Positions 1 to 11,191 of a DNA stretch of 64,000 nucleotides are shown here, in pieces. A model generated the notes under the pieces. It saw nothing but the letters and a program-made list of their open reading frames with translations, ran no database searches and was not told where the DNA came from. Numbering within the stretch: the first letter of the stretch is position 1; each line of letters opens with the position of its first letter. The position numbers and the translations under genes are program-made. The DNA is from Neurospora intermedia (lineage: Eukaryota; Ascomycota; Sordariomycetes; Sordariales; Sordariaceae): NCBI GenBank assembly GCA_037102815.1, contig BTPP01000004.1, positions 3,286,001 through 3,350,000 on the forward strand, read 5' to 3'.

Positions 1-808
1 CTATGGATAAATGGTGATAACGTAGAATGGAAGCAATGATCCCCAGATGTAGTCAAAAATAGACCTCGGGATTTTTGTCTTGTATATAGTGGTCTGGTTG
101 AACCTGAACTTGCATGTCTATTGTCGGTAGACCGCCTAAAAGTCTCACTGACAGCCTGTCAGTCAGTCAATCAGTCAACGCTGTACTGCATGCAGCTGAC
201 AACTATGTGTCAAATGCGTGGGCTAGAATGTCAGTCTAGAGTACAGACAAATTGGAGTGTGTTACTCACCCTCACCGCGTCTAATTCAGTCCTTTGGGAA
301 AAGTCCGAGACAGGAACACTCAGTCGGGTCTCTGCCTTTGGTAGCCTGGTGGCGGCATGAAGTATGTCGCAAGCTGAGACACACGAGAGCCGTGATATCT
401 GGCGCGCGTATGCGAGGAAGCGAAAAACGTGATGAGGCGGGTGAATTCAAGACATATATGCATGGACATGGATATGTACGGTAGGGTACAAAAGGAACTG
501 GGGACACGCATTGATGGGTGAAGGAAGGTCCAGTACTGTATTAGGGAAGAATTCTAGAAGCAAGATAAGGGAGATTGAGCCAGGGAAAGAGAGAAACTGG
601 TTGGAAATTACAAGAGCCGCCCGATTTTGTCTTCCGTCATTCCCATCCTCATCTAGAAGGTACCGTGCAGCACGCCATGATCGTTTCCCGTGATAATTTC
701 CATCTTCCAAATTTGAACAAACATCAATATTAGATGAAACCACAACAGGGCAACAAGCTTAACAGGATGGAAATCCTCTGGGTGGTGTAGTGGTATAGTA
801 CGCAAGCC

Positions 809-839
<31 letters not shown>

Positions 840-1134
840 ATGCGAAAAAACGAGACAACGGGTGCAGGAGACAGAGACACATGGAAAAGCAGGTGACATT
901 CCGTCATCCAGTCGTGATCAGTTATATAATTGAAGCAGCAGCCTGGTGTCACTGAGACGTAAATGTCTCAATATGACCTTGATCGGGACTTTGGGACAGG
1001 GTTTCCGTGGCTTGTCAAAAGCATGTTGACATGTATCTTGTAGCCAGACGTATCTTGTTGGTGTAAGATGTCAGGAATCATTCTATCATCCCAATGAGTG
1101 GCTAGATGAGAAAGAATAGTGCAAACTCACTGGA
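1..1134. other. Intergenic sequence, no supported gene
   Basis: Open frames here are short, overlap on both strands and mostly lack an ATG start. The only structure I see is a tRNA-like half joined to poly(A) at 781-837. Several small TCAGT-type repeats lie at 150-180. Confidence 0.5.
781..837 (+). repeat. tRNA-like 5' half fused to a 29-base poly(A) run
   Basis: Positions 781-808 resemble the first half of a eukaryotic tRNA (glycine-like). They include an A-box match, TGGTGTAGTGG, at about 782-792 and a D-arm-like stretch, and end where the anticodon stem would lie. A run of 29 A residues follows at once. No B box or 3' half follows, so this is not a working tRNA gene. It could be a tRNA-derived SINE or retrocopy remnant, or a chance match. 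Confidence 0.3.
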
Positions 1135-1539
1135 TTATTTCTTGGAAGAAGGCTTTCTCGAATCTTCATCTTCACTATCGCTGTAAAGAACGATGCCTAT
1201 GAAGCGCCTGTAGGGCTCTTCGGCTTGGTGAGGGTCCTCCTCATCTGGTCCATACTGAATGATGCCTCTGGCCTGCTTGGCAGTTTTTGGGTCCGGGTCA
1301 TCTGGGCCGTCCATCATGGTCGGATTTTCCCAATCATATTGGGTTAACCCAATGAATGACATGTAGTTGCTGACCACGTTTTCGGTGAAGAAAAGGCTTG
1401 AGCCACAGTTACTGGTGGATCTGATCATGTTGACGTATCGATAGTCGGTGGAGGCGGAAAATGATATGTATCTTGAATGGATATGTAAGTATTGCCCAGT
1501 AAATGAAGAGAAAAGATGAGGCTTCAGTTGGATTCTCAT
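1135..1539 (-). CDS. Hypothetical protein with acidic C-terminus
   Basis: This is a single open frame of 134 codons starting at the ATG at 1539. I do not recognise the family. The protein has an aromatic and polar N-terminal half, then a Pro/Asp-rich stretch with GPDDPDP and GPDEEDP, and ends in SDSEDED followed by a Lys/Ser tail. The acidic serine clusters look like casein kinase II sites (inference). I preferred this start over upstream non-ATG codons because a TATATAAG box lies 46 bp upstream. The gene is divergent from the small gene at 1748, with about 208 bp between the start codons. The open frame could still be one exon of a larger gene or chance. Confidence 0.4.
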   Translation of the reverse strand: MRIQLKPHLFSSFTGQYLHIHSRYISFSASTDYRYVNMIRSTSNCGSSLFFTENVVSNYMSFIGLTQYDWENPTMMDGPDDPDPKTAKQARGIIQYGPDEEDPHQAEEPYRRFIGIVLYSDSEDEDSRKPSSKK

Positions 1540-1584
1540 TGTCGAGTGTCCGATATATCTCACCGTCTCTGCTGACCAAGGAGG

Positions 1585-1592
1585 CTTATATA
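1585..1592 (-). promoter_or_regulatory. Candidate TATA box
   Basis: On the minus strand the sequence reads TATATAAG, 46 bp upstream of the ATG at 1539. The position suits a core promoter for the minus-strand hypothetical gene. Confidence 0.35.
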
Positions 1593-1747
1593 TTTCAGCC
1601 GTCCGAACGGACAACGCTTTGACCCAACATCGTGACTGCCATGGCAGGACATCATCTCATGATACACACAGCGTTTATCGAGGGCTATTCTCTTGGGCTG
1701 AGCTCACAGTCCTGATCACATCAAGCTCTCTCAGCATCAATGCCACC

Positions 1748-2162
1748 ATGACCTTGGTTGTCAACACTGATGCCAAGGCTCACAGCTTAAGTCAAGATCG
1801 CACTTCCACCTCCGCAGGCTTCAATCAGCCCGAAGGCAATACAGACTTACAATACACCGTTGAGGAAGACGAGCCGTACGACTTTGCCCTCCTGCGTCAC
1901 AAGTTGATCGTTTGCTGCGGCCTTCCGTACGTTAATTCTCATAGTAAGAGGGTAAGCTGAGAAGGACGGAGGAGTCAGACCGGGGAAGTCTTCCTATTCC
2001 TCGGTAGATTGACACTGGTACATCATCCATCCCGGCGGCATATGGCAGGCTGTCTTGGTGACAGTCACCATGGAGGCCAAGAAGGGGAAACTGCCGGTGT
2101 TTCGTGATGCCGTGAAGGCAAGAGGATACGGTACACTACTTCTTGGGCAGGATGATGTCTGA
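1748..2162 (+). CDS. Small hypothetical protein, two exons
   Basis: I infer exons 1748-1951 and 2049-2162, giving 105 aa of unknown function. The start has a strong context (CACCATGACC). The intron has a GTAAGC donor at 1952, a GATTGACAC branch-like site and a CAG acceptor at 2046-2048. Both exons join in phase 0 and the frame stays open to the TGA at 2160-2162. The N-terminal part is polar, with a DEPYDFALLRHK segment; exon 2 is basic (MEAKKGKLPV). A three-codon upstream frame (ATG at 1740) overlaps the main start as ATGA, which could dampen translation. The evidence is splice grammar and frame only, so the gene is tentative. Confidence 0.35.
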
Positions 2163-5100
2163 CCGCCAGTTCCGAAAGTGGTTCACAACTCGCAGTGAAA
2201 GGGGGGTATAAAGCGGGCAGAGCCGCATCCAACGGGGCAACGGCCATATCTGGTCTCGGGAAGTGGCTGCTGGAACCGAGCCCAACCCGGCCAGCCTCGG
2301 ACTAAGTAATTGAAAAGAGAAGAAATATCTCGACAGTCGGGTGAAACTTCCTTGATCCCCGGTGGGAAACGCCTGAGCTGGTAGTTACTCCCGTGTTCAG
2401 CGAGTCCAGGGGCCTGAAGTCTATACTTGACCATGGTACAGGCCACAGAGCAACCCAACATGATTGCTGAGTCTGGCGGTTGTCGAGTCGGACCACGGAT
2501 GTAGGAACGACTTGTGCGTCAGCCTAGGATGCTGTAGTGTTCTTATGCCTGACATGGCATGACAACGCAAGGTTTGATTGACGGATAAACGCACCGTGGT
2601 CCTGTCTCTCGGCTTCTGAAGATGTGATTCTAGGTACCCAAGACCACCAGATTCGACCCTTTGCATATCTGTAACTCGAGATTTGCGACTTTGGTTGTTG
2701 AATGTTTCAGTTGCGAGAGGGTTCCAGAGCAGGGAGGTGAGGCTATCGCCAACCACGGTCGACACAAACTTGCATACCCCCGTTTACCCATACCCATGAA
2801 TGACCCATTTGGTTATTGATTCCGACAGTGGCGTGGAACCCCTCGCCCCTCCGCAGCCGACCAGCGTGTCCAGTTGACCCCCATCGGCTGTAGCTGTCCG
2901 TCAAGTTTAGGAAGACAAGACCCAGAGGGGCTCTTCCCAGATACACAGAGGAGCTTCTCAGGTAGGACGATGCCGGCAACTCCTTCCACGGGGAGTATCT
3001 CGATTTATAGGCGTGCAGCAGCTTGGAAGCTCGGACGGACGGCGAGGACGGCAGACGATGGTGTACGGCAGCGGTTCGTCAAGCTGTAGCCAAATACGAG
3101 CAAGGTACTGATCCACGAGGCATCCTAGACCCGTCTTGCTCTGTTACGTGGTACGGAATCTATCACCTACACACGGGGAAGCACACAGTGAGGGTCTAGG
3201 GTGAGATGCCTTACAGTTATTGCGCCTCTGTAGCCATCCGTATTTGACATGTTGGTTCAACGAAACCGAAGGGAGTGGCTCTTTCGATTTGATAGAGAAC
3301 GCTTCGTTCCATGTCACCTAAGTCACTCGGGTCACCCTGGCACGGCGGCTGTCATCATATTGTGGACAAGTAATTCATTGCCGTTCACATGCTGTCTCTT
3401 GATGGGATTGGAGATGTAGAGAACCCCCCGCCGACCGGTCTCAGAGCCATTGGGAAATGAACGCGCTGATGCCGTGTTGATAGCGGGAAGGAGACTCAAG
3501 TTGCTCTTGCACTCTTATTGACCGACAGCGAGTGGAGGAGTCAGTCAGTCTCGGTTGATTTAAGGTGCGTTTATAAGTGTTTAATGAAGAAAAGAAGAAA
3601 AAGTGGAAAACTGGCGGTTGCGACGATTTGGTTTTGTACCTTGCATTGCGATTGCAGGCAGGCAGGCAGCGCACAGGCCATCTGCCGTCAGTCTCGGACC
3701 GACAACTGCCGCCCCTCCGCCCAAGCAGGAGCGGGCGCAATTCATGGTGGGGTGAGTGACGCACGGACCATATGCAGATGCGAAGACAAAACTGCGCCGA
3801 GAATTTGAAATTTCTGAACCCTTTCCTCCTTTTCACAGCACAAGCACAACAAGCTTACAACCAACAAAACGACAACATTTTCTCAACTCATCCAAACTCT
3901 GCGCAACGTCGCAAGAGATCCCCGTCGACCGACCTCGACTACGTTTGGCTGTCATGTTCAACATGCCCCGGGTGTTACGCCAGAGCTGTTATTCGTGTTC
4001 TCCTGCTCCCCGATGCAGTTGTTCCGGCAGCCATACAACGGTTTGACGGCGGCGACACTATCTATCTCCTGCCTGACCTAATTCAATCCCCCTTGACAGC
4101 ATCGTGTCATAAGATTACAAACACAAACACACACAAAACCCACAACTTGCCTGCCTCTGCGCTATCTCTCCTTGCGCTCTAGGTTAACTTAATTTTATCG
4201 TTCGCGTGGAAGAAAAATCCCAAGGCCTAGACAGCCGGTCTAATCCACCCCGCTGCAGCTGAGTGTTCTGTCCTATGATCACTCGTGTGCTGTAGCGGGA
4301 CTAAAAAGGACAAACATCTCAACTCCCCCTAGCATAGCTTCTTTTTGCCTGACTTCTCTGTGGAACACATCTACCTTCATGTTCATGCTGATCGCTAAGT
4401 AAAATCGCCGCTGAAGAAGCGATTGGCAGAGCGTCTGGTATCAAGATCCGTGCTTTTGGTTTTTGGTAACTCCATGCGGCACATTTAATGAACATGCGTG
4501 CGTAGTCCGTGGTGCTGACCTTCTCCGACTTCATACACGGTGTTCCGTCAACTTTGAAGGAATAAAGTGAGCAGCATCGTACCATACCGCACCATGTTCC
4601 TTGTACCTGAACATAGCACAGGCAAAACTCTCCTCGGATGTTGATGTTTGGTGTCACGAGCAGAGACCGAGGAACGAGGTATGCGCAACGTTTCCTGCCA
4701 TCTGATGGAAGACGGGGGAGTCACAAAACACAATCTTGCGGTGACCTCAACATCTAAGCAGCATCACATCTAGTCCGTGGTCGCCATGGCTTAAGTGAGA
4801 AGAAATACGATGTGCTCATCATCCATTACACCGTCAGCTCAAGAGACTCAGCCTCAAGTTTTGTTCTACTTTGAGGACCTCTACAGGGTTTTGGTACCAT
4901 CCAGTCGGTCTTGATGCTGCCGACGCGCCGAAATCTGGTGATACCTTCATCAATTGATCGGTATGAGATGGCGACTGCCTTGCGGCATGTCCAGCCACAA
5001 TCCATATTAGCACGAATCAAGGAATATCAGCGGGTAGGGTTAGGTATTCACTTCTTTCAACAATACCATCAAGCGATGAGGGATCATAACTAAGGACGAG

Positions 5101-5306
5101 TCTGGGGACGAGTGTTTTCACGCACCACTCGTTTCGTTCGTTATGGTTGCTTTTTGGTCTACACTCCCAATTTACGCTGTAGCTGAATATGATGGCCTTT
5201 CCTTTCTACCTGCAACGCCAAAACACAGGTCTAAGGAGACTGTAGTCTCTCTTGCACACATTCGCATCGGAACCCATCCCCCTACCACAACACTCAACCC
5301 ATGACT
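2163..5306. other. 3.1 kb intergenic stretch, no supported gene
   Basis: No frame here has convincing coding character. Positions about 3836-3953 form a CAA- and CT-rich stretch typical of fungal 5' leaders. It ends at an ATG (3954) that opens only a 30-codon, Cys-rich frame. This may mark the 5' end of an unrecognised transcript or a non-coding RNA. Confidence 0.45.
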
Positions 5307-6926
5307 TCACAACCACCCCAACCTCTTCCACAAAAAGCTTCCCCCTCCCACCAACGCCGTCACCCCCGTAAACGCAATCAGCCCTCCATATCCGCTCCCA
5401 TATCCAGCCAACGCCCTACCCTGCCACGGCAGCTCCTTAACCAGCGTCTCACTCAACGGCCCACTGACCACATTTCCCACTCCCCTGCCCAGCGCCAAAA
5501 AGGCAAACACCATAGTCGGATCAACCGGCTTACTCCCGTGTTCATTTCCAGTCTCAGCAGAGCCACTATGACCCAGCTTGGCAACCTCTTTCATAATCCC
5601 TGGCCACGCACTGGTGAAGCTGCCCGCAAAGAACCCATACACCACACAAAACACATACAAGACCGCCAAGTTGGTGCCGAACCCCCAGAGGAAGAAGGTC
5701 CCCAGCACAGTGCCGGCTGTCGACAACATGATGCAGGTGGTGACGTCTAGCCGGTCAATAAACCAGCCCATGGCGACGCAGCCGAAGACGGAGGCAACAT
5801 TGAGCAACAAAAGAGTTAGAGAGGTGAGGAACCCCTGGGCTTGCAGGACGGAGCGCGCGTAGGAGGGGAGGTAGATACCCGGGAGGAAGAAGCCGAGGGC
5901 TTCGATTATGTTGAAGAGTTGGTAGAAGAGGAAGGGCCGGGTGAGGACGAAGGAGAAAGAGGGGGTGTAGGGGGTTGGGGGTGCAACGTGAACGTCAGTA
6001 TTGTTGTTGTTGTTGTTGCTGGTCGGGGTTGTTGTCCCAGACGTAGAAGAGTTCAAAACTGCTTCACTTGCCGCAAATTTGCCCCCAACAGAAACCCTAG
6101 GCTTCAAGAACCACGCCAACGGCGCCGTCAAGACGAATACCGCAACTGCCCAGATGCGTAGTGTCGTCTGATACCCGTACTTGGACAAAAGATGTTCCAG
6201 CAACGGCGGCAGAACCACGCCCGCCAAACCAGTGCCGGACCACATGATTCCGTAAGCCAATCCCTTCTTCTTGACAAACCACTCATCCAGGTAGAGAATG
6301 CAAGGAGAGTAAGCGATCGAGCCCCCGATGCCGTAAAGAATTCCCTGGGTGACGATCAAGTGCGTGACGGTTGTGGAAAAGGACGACATGGCGAGGGCGA
6401 AACACATGACCAACAACCCAACAATGGGAGCCCATCGCGCGAACCGCGGAAAACGCCGGAAGAAGGACATGATTAAGGGAGTGTCGATGTACATGATACC
6501 CATGGCGCAGGTGCCGATAACGGCGAGGTTGCTGGAGGAAGAAAAGGGCGGGTGGGTGCTGTAGTAGTCTTGGAAGACGCCGAAGGAGTAGGGGAAGCCT
6601 GGTGTAGAGGTTCACGGTCAGCATTTGGCCTTTTTGGCTGATGTTACCTGAGTTGGAGGTGCATGATAGATGTTGCTGAACGTACCCCAAACTAATGCTT
6701 CGACAACGAAACAAGCGGCTAAAAAGAGCCAGGCGTCCTTGCCGCCGTCGACTGGCGGTAGTTGGGAGAACTCATGTCTTGCAGGTTCTTGGACAGAGGT
6801 ATCTTGGGGCTCAGGAGTGCCGGTCTCAGCTCGACGGATTGGGTCGAAGTCCGCATTGCGTTCGGTGGTTCGATAGGATGGAGGTAGTGAGTGCAGTGGT
6901 ATATCAAAGGTTGATTGGGAAGCCAT
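5307..6926 (-). CDS. MFS monocarboxylate-type transporter
   Basis: Exons 6926-6686 and 6598-5307 (510 aa) encode a major facilitator of the monocarboxylate porter (MCT, SLC16-like) type. Such fungal proteins are thought to move small acids across the plasma or an internal membrane; the substrate cannot be read here. The first membrane segment carries ALVWGFPYSFGVFQDYY, created by splicing of the 87 bp intron (GTACGT donor, CAG acceptor). About 12 hydrophobic segments follow, with a polar, Ser/Thr/Asn-rich loop after the sixth. A cytosolic N-tail of about 55 residues is rich in Pro, Glu and Thr. I chose the ATG at 6926 (MASQST) because the frame upstream begins only with GTG. The gene is divergent from the isomerase at 8304. 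Confidence 0.85.
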
Positions 6927-8303
6927 CTTGAAGTTTCTGGTCACCTGCCGAGCTTTGGTTGAACGTGTTTGTCTTCCACTTTCTGGTGGACCCGAGCCTA
7001 TCTCTTTTCCTATTCGAAGAACTCAATCTGTAGTAATAGAGATTAATCAAAAGGGACACTTCCATCTTTTATATCTGTGCCTTCAAGGACACAAGTTTCA
7101 AGATGAGATCTCCGTCGGATCATATCAACACTTGCTGTTCTCCATAGGCCCCACAGGCCCACAGCAAAATGACAAGCGTGCGCCCTTCGTTGACAGTCCA
7201 GTGCCACTCTGCGCTGCGGTCAACATGGAAGCTATTTCTTTTGAGGGAAGGATTCCCGCCGCCTTGGATGACAGGGAACTGGTTGCTAAGGGCCATTTTC
7301 TTTGTTTCGAAAATGGAACGATCAGGCCCCTGATGGCTGCCCGCCCTTGCTGAGGATAAGGAGGATACGAGGAGAAATAGACAGCCGTGGAGACGCTCCT
7401 ATAGGTCGCGGAAGAGACCCGTACATAAGTGTACATCGAGTTGGAGCTTCGTCCATTGCGTGATAAAGATTCCATTGTTTTATCAACTACCCGAATATTT
7501 CATTTCATTACGCCGTAAAATTCATATGTTACAGACGGTCAGCAGGCCAAGCCTCCATACCATCAGGTTCAGCATTATTTCAGTACACTACACTACTCTG
7601 ACGGTTATTACCGTCCCTGATCCCTGACGGTTCTGATAAATGGATGACCAGGTAGGTCAAGATAAGTACTGCTGTAGTGCGCATAGGTTGACCCACCTGA
7701 TCACTAATCGTATAAAAGCGTAATCCGAGGTATGAGATTTGGGCTTTTCAATCATTTTGAATACTGCGAGGAATGTAAATCAATGTGGTGATTCTAATGG
7801 ATTGATTGGTCTGAGAAGACAGTTCTCCGCTAGGTATTGTAAATGTCCCGATAACGAAAACTCGGAGCGGGGAATCACTTGTTCTAGAAGGACAGTGCAA
7901 TCCTTCAACCTCAAAACCTAGAGGTACCTTTAGGTAACCTCATTCTGACCACCATTCCAAACACGTCCTCAACCCTCCAGCATGTGGCTCTTAACTTGCC
8001 AAAGGACAAAGACTACATAGTATGTTAATATCATAATGACTATGTAGGTAACCTTTCATAGGGCAAAAGTGGATAGCCGAGGTATGACCGTCTCCACCCC
8101 CGCATTGTGGGGAACATCTTCACAGTTCCAAGCCCGCTGGCCCCGCGTAAACAGGGGTTCGTCTCATTCTCGGCATCCGGGGAAGGAATTCCATCTTTTG
8201 GAGTCTTGCATATCAAGTTCTCTCTCACTTCTTCCTCTCTTTTGCTTTGAAAATAGCTTCAATCCAGAGAGATTTATTATAGTGGTCTCACCAAGACGGA
8301 GCC
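6927..8303. other. Divergent intergenic region
   Basis: This stretch holds the 5' sides of the transporter and the isomerase. An ATG-started minus-strand frame of 116 codons (7475-7125) overlaps plus-strand frames and shows no recognisable motif. A small perfect inverted repeat, GACGGT-TATT-ACCGTC, lies at 7600-7615. I support no gene. Confidence 0.45.
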
Positions 8304-9301
8304 ATGGCGGAACCATCAGTCATCAATGTCGAGTACAAGGGCCGACTGGCCATCATCACCATCAACAATGAAAAGAAACTCAACGCCCTCACCCAGATGC
8401 AATACTACGATCTGGCCCAACGGCTACGCGAGGTCGCGACCCACGACGAGGTCTACATTACCCTGATCATTGGCACCGGCCGTTACTTTTCTGCGTAAGC
8501 CAAGCTTTAGTTTACTGCCCACTACCATACCTCTTCCCCTGACCGCCACAACCGGCAACTATGTAACACCGCATCAAGCCCCCAAGTATAATCCATTTTG
8601 TCACTTTTCATATATCAAAAACCAACTAATATGCATGTCCCCATACATATAGTGGTGCCGACGTCTCCATCTCCAGATCCAACGTCGCCCCCTCTGAAGG
8701 TCTCTCCTCCCAAGACGCCATCCACAACCACTGGCTCCGCAACTTCGTCGCCAACAACCTCAACATCACCCAGGCCTTCTATACGCACCCCAAGATTCTC
8801 ATCGTTGGTCTCAATGGGCCCGTCATCGGCCTCTCCGCCGCTCTGGTTTCCTTCGCCGACTTCATCTACTGCGTCCCCTCCACTTTCCTGCTCACCCCCT
8901 TCTCCTCGCTCGGTCTAGTAACCGAAGGAGGCGCCTCCCGCGGTCTTGTCCAGCGATTGGGCCTACCCAAGGCTAACGAGGCGTTGATTATGAGTAAGAA
9001 GATTACGAAAGAGGAGCTGGTGCAAACCGGGTTTGTGACCAAGTGCTTTGAGGAAGTCGGGAAGGGAGAGACGGAAAAGTTTAAGGGTTTGGTGTTGAAG
9101 GAAATTGAGGAAAGGTTGGGAGATCATTTGGTTGGAGATAGCTTGTTAGGGATCAAGAGCCTGATTAGAAGGCCCGAGAGGGATGTGTATGATGCGCAGA
9201 ATGTGGCGGAGGTGATGGCAGGGTTGGACAGGTTTGTTAGTGGAGTGCCGCAGGGGGAGTTTGACAAAATCGCGAGCGGGAAGAAGAGGCATAAGCTTTA
9301 A
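8304..9301 (+). CDS. eci1: Peroxisomal enoyl-CoA isomerase/hydratase family protein (Eci1-like)
   Basis: Exons 8304-8494 and 8653-9301 (279 aa) encode a crotonase-fold protein most like yeast delta3,delta2-enoyl-CoA isomerase. That enzyme moves double bonds of unsaturated fatty acids so they can enter beta-oxidation. The oxyanion-hole motifs are FSAGAD (about 62-67) and NGPVIGLSAA (about 118-127). The motif GLVTEGGAS places Glu155 where yeast Eci1 has its catalytic glutamate, which favours isomerase over a two-glutamate hydratase. The C-terminus RHKL resembles a peroxisomal PTS1 signal; yeast Eci1 ends in HRL. The 158 bp intron (GTAAGC donor, TAG acceptor) splits an Ala codon. The gene is convergent with the PQ-loop gene, with 219 bp between the stop codons. 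Substrate range is unknown. Confidence 0.88.
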
Positions 9302-9520
9302 AGGGGGGAGATATTGTGTAGGCTCGTGAGTGGAGAAGAGGATGAGGGAATGGTTGTGTATCTCATTTTGCGACAATGTATAAGAGCCTTGATCCAAGTT
9401 GTATGATCCAGAACGTTAGTATCCTAAACGCCCATATATGCCCGCCCTTTTCCCTCTTTGCCTTTCGTCATACGTCCGCCAAGCATTTTTTAGCCCAAAC
9501 ATATGAAACATTTACCTCCC

Positions 9521-11191
9521 TCATAGCTTCCCACTCTCACTTCCACCCGCACCCACAGACGCACCTCCCCTCACCCCGGCATCCCTCTCTGCCCTCCTCC
9601 TCCTACCTCTCATCTCAGCCTCATCCAATTTACTTCTCTCATCATCACTATCCCACCCCCTCCCATCACTTTCCTGGCCCTGCTCAATCCCTGCCTGCCC
9701 ATCCTCACTAACCGTTCCACTCCTCTCACTAATCACACTACACCCATCACTCTCACTATCCCACTCACTATCATCCTCATCATCACTCCAAACCTCCTCG
9801 TTACTATACAAGAAGAATTGAATAAAAATCGCCGCATCCAACAACAATGTCCCCGCGCTGCCCGCCAACCAACTCATGTTGATCAGCACATAGCGCCAGT
9901 AAATCTGTCCTGGCTCTCCATCCTCGCAATCGCCCGGGCCAGCAGCGCATTCCGACGACCCGTCGTAGGCCAAGATGGACAAGACATAGGTCAAGTTGCC
10001 CAGGCAGGCAAACAAGAAGAAGAGCATGGAGACACCCTCGGTGGACTTGCGTCGGAAGTTGAGAAGGAGCTGGGGAAGTCGAGAACCGAGGTAGAGGATG
10101 GCGGAGAGGTAGCCGTAGATTTGACCCCAAAAGGAGAACTCGACTCCTGTTTTGGGGAGGCCGCCGCCGCCGTCCTGGGGATCGTTGGAAGATGGAGGAG
10201 GAGGTTCATATGATGGTTGTTGTGGGTAATACTCCCGAGACAGAAACCAACCCATGACGCCGGCTGCGCAAACCATGAGGATGGCCATGAGGTTGAACAG
10301 GAAGGATTGTAGCTTTGTGGGACCGGCAGCAGCAGCAGCAGGTCGTGCACGGTTGTTGCCGTTGCGCCCGCGCGGTTGCTGCAGGATTTCGGCTTCGAGG
10401 TCGGCGTCGTCGACGAGGGGAACTGCGGGCGAGAGATGCGACCAGCTGGACCTGCGACCTTCGCCGGTACCATCGTAGGGGTAGAGATCGCCGCCGCCGC
10501 CGCCGCCGCTGACTCTGAGATGGTGGCCGTGACCGGTATGTCCGTTGTTGTGGTGGTGGGGAGTTAAGGTAGTGCTGGTGATAGTGCTCGCGGATGAGGA
10601 TGATACGCCTGCCTTTCCTCCTCCAAGCAAAGCGGTACGTTCATCCGGTCCCGATTCCAAATCTTCTCCTACCCTTCTTCTTCCTTCATCGCTCGACGTC
10701 CCCCGACTACCATCAGCCCTCCGCTTACCCTTGTTCTTTCCGCGTCTGCTCCCCATATCACGCTCTGAAGCAGCTTCACTGTCGTTAGAGTCAATGGTAA
10801 TGCTGGGAACCACTTCGTCCCGCCAGGTAAATCCTCGGTAATAGAAACATTGCGCCAAAAGCACCACGTCGGCAATGGTGTAATAAATGGCCAAGATGAG
10901 CATGGTCGGCAGGACCCCTTGCAATACGGCCCCCAAGATGTTGAAGACATCGCCCGTTAACCAGATGATGATGAATTGGATGGAAAGTCCGTCGGCGGAT
11001 GAGCGGCGGAAGTTTTCGATGATTTGCGGGGAGAAGACGACGACCCAGCATGCTATTGATACGGAGCTGTTGAGAGGGTTTAGTAAGATGGAGAAGGTGA
11101 AGTTGATTGGGAGTGGAATGAGTGAGACATACCCGAGGATCCCCGATATGGCCTCGACGTCGAGGTTGAGGAGTTCGGTTGGGGGCGCCAT
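9521..11191 (-). CDS. PQ-loop repeat vacuolar transporter (Ypq/PQLC2-like)
   Basis: Exons 11191-11133 and 11066-9521 (534 aa) encode a seven-helix PQ-loop protein. Yeast Ypq proteins and animal PQLC2 of this family move cationic amino acids across the vacuolar or lysosomal membrane. The first PQ motif is in VVFSPQIIENFRRSSADGLS near residue 35. The second is in LGSRLPQLLLNFRRKSTEGV in the C-terminal half. A polar loop of about 170 residues, rich in Ser, Gly, His and Arg, separates the two halves. An acidic tail follows the last helix. The 66 bp intron (GTATGT donor, CAG acceptor) has no stop and is a multiple of three. Removing it restores the smooth family sequence ISGILGSVSIACWVVVF. I start at the ATG at 11191; the frame upstream begins only with TTG. 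Confidence 0.88.
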   Translation of the reverse strand: MAPPTELLNLDVEAISGILGYVSLIPLPINFTFSILLNPLNSSVSIACWVVVFSPQIIENFRRSSADGLSIQFIIIWLTGDVFNILGAVLQGVLPTMLILAIYYTIADVVLLAQCFYYRGFTWRDEVVPSITIDSNDSEAASERDMGSRRGKNKGKRRADGSRGTSSDEGRRRVGEDLESGPDERTALLGGGKAGVSSSSASTITSTTLTPHHHNNGHTGHGHHLRVSGGGGGGDLYPYDGTGEGRRSSWSHLSPAVPLVDDADLEAEILQQPRGRNGNNRARPAAAAAGPTKLQSFLFNLMAILMVCAAGVMGWFLSREYYPQQPSYEPPPPSSNDPQDGGGGLPKTGVEFSFWGQIYGYLSAILYLGSRLPQLLLNFRRKSTEGVSMLFFLFACLGNLTYVLSILAYDGSSECAAGPGDCEDGEPGQIYWRYVLINMSWLAGSAGTLLLDAAIFIQFFLYSNEEVWSDDEDDSEWDSESDGCSVISERSGTVSEDGQAGIEQGQESDGRGWDSDDERSKLDEAEMRGRRRRAERDAGVRGGASVGAGGSESGKL

